DNA from: Geodermatophilus normandii
Lineage (GTDB): Bacteria; Actinomycetota; Actinomycetes; Mycobacteriales; Geodermatophilaceae
Direction of reading: 5' to 3'
Length of the DNA: 64,000 nucleotides
Assembly (NCBI RefSeq): GCF_003182485.1
Contig: NZ_QGTX01000001.1
Span: forward strand, 3,930,001-3,994,000
Position 1 is the first letter of the stretch; every line of letters starts with the position of its first letter. This document shows positions 61,267-64,000 of this stretch, piece after piece. The notes beneath the pieces were generated by a model. That model made no database searches. It was not told the DNA's origin and was given only the letters and a program-made list of their open reading frames with translations. The position numbers and the translations under genes were made by a program.

Positions 61267-64000
61267 CTAGTGGCCGGAGCTGCCGGGGCTGGAGTGCCAG
61301 AGCTTGCGCGGGGCCGCCGCGGCGCGGCGGGCGGCGGTCGCGGCGTCCTCGCCGGCGGGCTTGACGTCGGCGTAGGGCGACATCCGGAAGCCGGTGGGGT
61401 GCACGAGCACGGGTGTGACCACCACCGGCCGCGAGCCGTGCGAGGCCGCGGCCCCGGCGATCGCCTGGTCGGTGTACTCCCCCGGCGCGGCCATGTGCTC
61501 GGCCACCGCGGCCGGGCCGCCGTTCTCCCACGCCTCGTGCAGCGCCGGCAGCTCCCACGCGCCGGTGGCCCGGATCGACACCCCGCGCGGGCCGGTGCGC
61601 CGCAGCACCCCGCGGATCACCAGCAGCCACGAGTGGAACACCGTCGCCGCGTAGGGGCCCTGCACGTCCTCGAAGAAGGTCGAGTCGGTGCAGCCGGTGC
61701 CGTCGTCGAGGGTCACGAAGACCACCCGGCGTCCCGACCGGATCGGCGGCGTCTGGGTGGCCACCTTGACCCCGGCCACCAGCACCTCGGCGCTGCTGCG
61801 GCAGCCGAGCAGCTCCCCCGCCGGCACCGCGCCGATCGCCGCCAGGAACGGCCGGTAGAAGTCGACGACGTGCCGGCTGGCGTCCAGCCCGAGCACCTCG
61901 AGCTCGGCGCGGACCAGTTCGGCGTCGGTGAACTCCGGCAGCCCGCTCCCCCCACCCCACTCCGGCCCGGCCCACTCCGGCCGGGCCCACTCCGGCCCGG
62001 CCCACTCCGGCCCGGTCTCCTCCGGGCCCGGCCCGTCCGGTCCGGAGTCCTCCCCCGGCAGCTCGAGGCCGAGCAGGTCCAGGCTCAGCTGCCCGACCGC
62101 GCCGGCCTTCTTCCCGCTGCGGCTCCACCGGTCGAGCTCGCTGATCTGCAGCAGCAGGTCGCGGCGGGTCACCGACCGGCGCGAGCCGGTGGGCCGGCCG
62201 ACCTCGCGGTCGCGCACCCCGAAGCCGTAGAGCGAGTCGAACCCGCCGGCCAGCACCAGCCGCTCGACCACCGGGCGCGACACCGAGGCCCGCGACCAGA
62301 AGTCGGTCAGCGACCGGTAGGGCTGCCCGGCGACGATCCGCGCCACCTCGTCCTCGCCGATGCCCTTGACGTCGGTCAGGGACAGCCGGATGCCGTGGCC
62401 CGACGGGTCGGCCATCGACGGCGGCATCCAGTCCGGCCGCCGCCAGTCCGCCCGGCGGTCCTCCTCGGCCAGCCGCTCCACCCGGTAGGCGCCGGTCGAG
62501 GCGTTGACGTCGAGGCCGAGCACGCGGATCCCGAAGTTGCGGGCGTCGTCGAGGATCAGCCGCTTCGGGTACATGCCGGGGTCGTGGGTGAGCACCCCGG
62601 CGAGGAAGGCAGCCGGGTGGTGGGTCTTCAGCCACGCCGACTGGTAGGTGGGCAGCGCGAACGCCGCCGCGTGCGCCTTGCAGAACCCGAACGAGCCGAA
62701 GGCGACCAGCACCTCCCACACCTGCTCGACCACCTCGACCGGATAGCGGCGCAGCGCCTCCGGCACGAACCAGGCCCGCACCTCCGGGTGCAGCTCCCGA
62801 TCGCCGAGCGCGCGGCGCGCCTCGTCGGCCTGGGCGAGGTCGCAGCCGGTCATCTGCGCCACGATCTGCAGCACCTGCTCGTGGAAGACGACGACGCCGG
62901 CGGTCTGCTCGAGGAACGGCGCGAGGTCGGGGTGCGGGTAGACCGGGTCCCGCCAGCCGTTCCGGGCCAGCAGGAACGGCGTCACCATGTCGCTCTTCAC
63001 CGGCCCGGGCCGGAACAGCGAGATGTCGATGACGATGTCCTCGAACGTCTCCGGCCCGAACTTGCCGACCAGCTCGCGCTGCCCCGGCGACTCGATCTGG
63101 AACATGCCGAGGGTCCGGGTGCTGCGGATGAGCTCGAAGGTCGTCGGGTCGTCGCGCGGGACGGCGTCGATGTCGACCTCGGTGCCGTCGACCCGGGCCA
63201 CCTCGTCGAGGGCGTGCGCGATCGCCGACTGCATCCGGATGCCGAGCAGGTCGAGCTTGAGCAGCCCGAGCTCCTCGACGTCGTCCTTGTCGAACTGGCT
63301 CATCGGGTAGCCGAGATAGCTGCTCTCCACCGGCGTGCGGTCGAGCAGCGTGGCGTCGGACAGCAGCACCCCGCACGGGTGCAGCGCGATGTGCCGGGGC
63401 AGGCCGTCGAGCCGGGCGACCAGGTCGAAGAGCAGGTCGAGGTCGCCGGTGCCGCCACCGCGCCGGGACCCCAGCCGGCTGGCCCGCAGCTCCGGCAGGT
63501 CCTTGAGCGCGGCGTGCACCTGGTTGGCCCGGACATGCGGGAAGGCCTTGGCGACGGCGTCGATCTCGGCCGGCGGCAGCCCGAGCGCGGCGCCGACGTC
63601 GCGGATGGCGTGCCGCACCCGGTAGGTGTCCATCATCGAGATGCAGCTGACCCGGTGGGCGCCGAAGCGGTCGAGAACCGCGTCGTAGACCTCCATCCGC
63701 CGGGCGGACTCCACGTCGATGTCGACGTCGGGCAGCTGGTGGCGCAGCGGGGAGAGGAACCGCTCCATCAGCAGGCCGTAGCGGATCGGGTCGACGTCGG
63801 AGATGCCCAGCAGGTAGGTGACCAGGCTGCCGGCACCCGACCCGCGCGCTGCCGCCCGGACCCGCAGGCTCCTGATGAGGTCGACCACGTCAGCGACGGT
63901 GAGGAAGTAGGACGGGTAGCCGAGGGAGTCGATCACCGCCAGCTCGTCCTCCAGCCGGCCGAGGACCTCCTGGCTGCGCGCCATCCCCCGCCGGCCGAGC
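61267..64000 (-). CDS. dnaE2: Error-prone DNA polymerase DnaE2 (5' end outside window)
   Basis: Only the C-terminal 910 or so residues are in the window; the PHP domain and start lie beyond 64000. DELAVIDSLGYPSYFLTVAD, RGSGAGSLVTYLLGISDVDP and the catalytic LPDVDIDVESARRMEVYDA show a C-family polymerase of the DnaE2 type. FRPGPVKSDMV, FCKAHAAAFALPTYQSAWLK and a C-terminal OB-fold follow. In mycobacteria DnaE2 works with ImuA' and ImuB in SOS mutagenesis. An insert near 61945-62030 carries repeats of GPEWA not usual for the family. Its promoter cannot be seen. Confidence 0.94.
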   Translation of the reverse strand, partial: LGRRGMARSQEVLGRLEDELAVIDSLGYPSYFLTVADVVDLIRSLRVRAAARGSGAGSLVTYLLGISDVDPIRYGLLMERFLSPLRHQLPDVDIDVESARRMEVYDAVLDRFGAHRVSCISMMDTYRVRHAIRDVGAALGLPPAEIDAVAKAFPHVRANQVHAALKDLPELRASRLGSRRGGGTGDLDLLFDLVARLDGLPRHIALHPCGVLLSDATLLDRTPVESSYLGYPMSQFDKDDVEELGLLKLDLLGIRMQSAIAHALDEVARVDGTEVDIDAVPRDDPTTFELIRSTRTLGMFQIESPGQRELVGKFGPETFEDIVIDISLFRPGPVKSDMVTPFLLARNGWRDPVYPHPDLAPFLEQTAGVVVFHEQVLQIVAQMTGCDLAQADEARRALGDRELHPEVRAWFVPEALRRYPVEVVEQVWEVLVAFGSFGFCKAHAAAFALPTYQSAWLKTHHPAAFLAGVLTHDPGMYPKRLILDDARNFGIRVLGLDVNASTGAYRVERLAEEDRRADWRRPDWMPPSMADPSGHGIRLSLTDVKGIGEDEVARIVAGQPYRSLTDFWSRASVSRPVVERLVLAGGFDSLYGFGVRDREVGRPTGSRRSVTRRDLLLQISELDRWSRSGKKAGAVGQLSLDLLGLELPGEDSGPDGPGPEETGPEWAGPEWARPEWAGPEWGGGSGLPEFTDAELVRAELEVLGLDASRHVVDFYRPFLAAIGAVPAGELLGCRSSAEVLVAGVKVATQTPPIRSGRRVVFVTLDDGTGCTDSTFFEDVQGPYAATVFHSWLLVIRGVLRRTGPRGVSIRATGAWELPALHEAWENGGPAAVAEHMAAPGEYTDQAIAGAAASHGSRPVVVTPVLVHPTGFRMSPYADVKPAGEDAATAARRAAAAPRKLWHSSPGSSGH
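61950..62030 (-). repeat. 15-bp tandem repeat inside dnaE2
   Basis: The unit GGCCCACTCCGGCCC (plus strand), with small changes, recurs about four times and encodes repeated (G/R)PEWA between the polymerase core and the OB-fold. The frame is kept throughout. Confidence 0.7.

Noticed and set aside
1-64000. tRNA or rRNA genes, CRISPR arrays, insertion sequences, prophage genes
   Set aside because: I saw no tRNA-like fold with the GTTCRA motif in place, no regular repeat-spacer array, and no transposase, integrase or phage gene.

Overview
The window is very GC-rich, with GC at nearly every third codon position, mostly GTG starts, and chains of genes joined by 4-bp GTGA overlaps. It carries wag31/divIVA, sepF, a MurE of the meso-diaminopimelate type, priA in place of hisA, a eukaryote-like ileS and DUF3040/DUF222 families. 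Together these point to a filamentous or coccoid actinobacterium. My best guess is Geodermatophilaceae or a close relative; that is an inference from gene content and order, not a search.

Layout. (1) 1-1.9 kb: priA-ridA-hisF, minus strand, coupled. (2) 2.0-10.1 kb: an accessory block of nitroreductase, SDR, a VOC protein divergent from a WYL regulator, a DUF222-HNH gene with a LexA-like box on its start codon, a membrane M28 peptidase and a membrane molybdopterin oxidoreductase. This block separates priA from (3) 10.1-14.1 kb: hisD-hisC-hisB-small membrane protein-hisH, the rest of the histidine operon. (4) 14.2-22.5 kb: LON-domain protein, a membrane protein, dnaE1, GNAT, CPBP protease, rluD-type synthase, lspA. 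(5) 22.6-28.9 kb: mqo, a K+/H+ antiporter, ileS. (6) 29-48.7 kb: the division and cell-wall (dcw) cluster on the minus strand, in transcription order mraZ, rsmH, micro-ORF, ftsL, ftsI, murE, murF, mraY, ftsW, murG, murC, ftsQ, ftsZ, pgeF, yggS, sepF, yggT, wag31. murD is not in its usual place between mraY and ftsW. (7) 49-53.9 kb: a moxR-DUF58-transglutaminase operon divergent from mraZ. (8) 54-64 kb: DUF3040, SOS-type dinB, a Gly/Ala/Asp repeat ORF joined to a JmjC/cupin oxygenase, a sucrase/ferredoxin-like protein, a phosphodiesterase, a methyltransferase, a PhnB-like protein, and dnaE2 running off the right edge.

How it works together. The dcw block makes lipid II precursors (MurE, MurF, MraY, MurG, MurC) and builds the divisome (FtsZ, SepF, FtsQ, FtsL, FtsW, FtsI) and polar growth apparatus (Wag31). 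MraZ sits at the head with a six-decamer operator. The window also holds three DNA polymerase genes: replicative dnaE1 and the damage-tolerance enzymes dinB and dnaE2. Two LexA-like boxes are visible.

Data quality. At least seven apparent one-base deletions, nearly all in or next to G/C runs, break genes including ftsL and ftsW. These look like sequence errors rather than pseudogenes. The most notable non-gene signals are the MraZ decamer array, a two-copy hairpin element with compensatory changes placed right after stop codons, the SOS box overlapping a start codon, a set of leaderless promoters, and the repeat-ORF/oxygenase pair.
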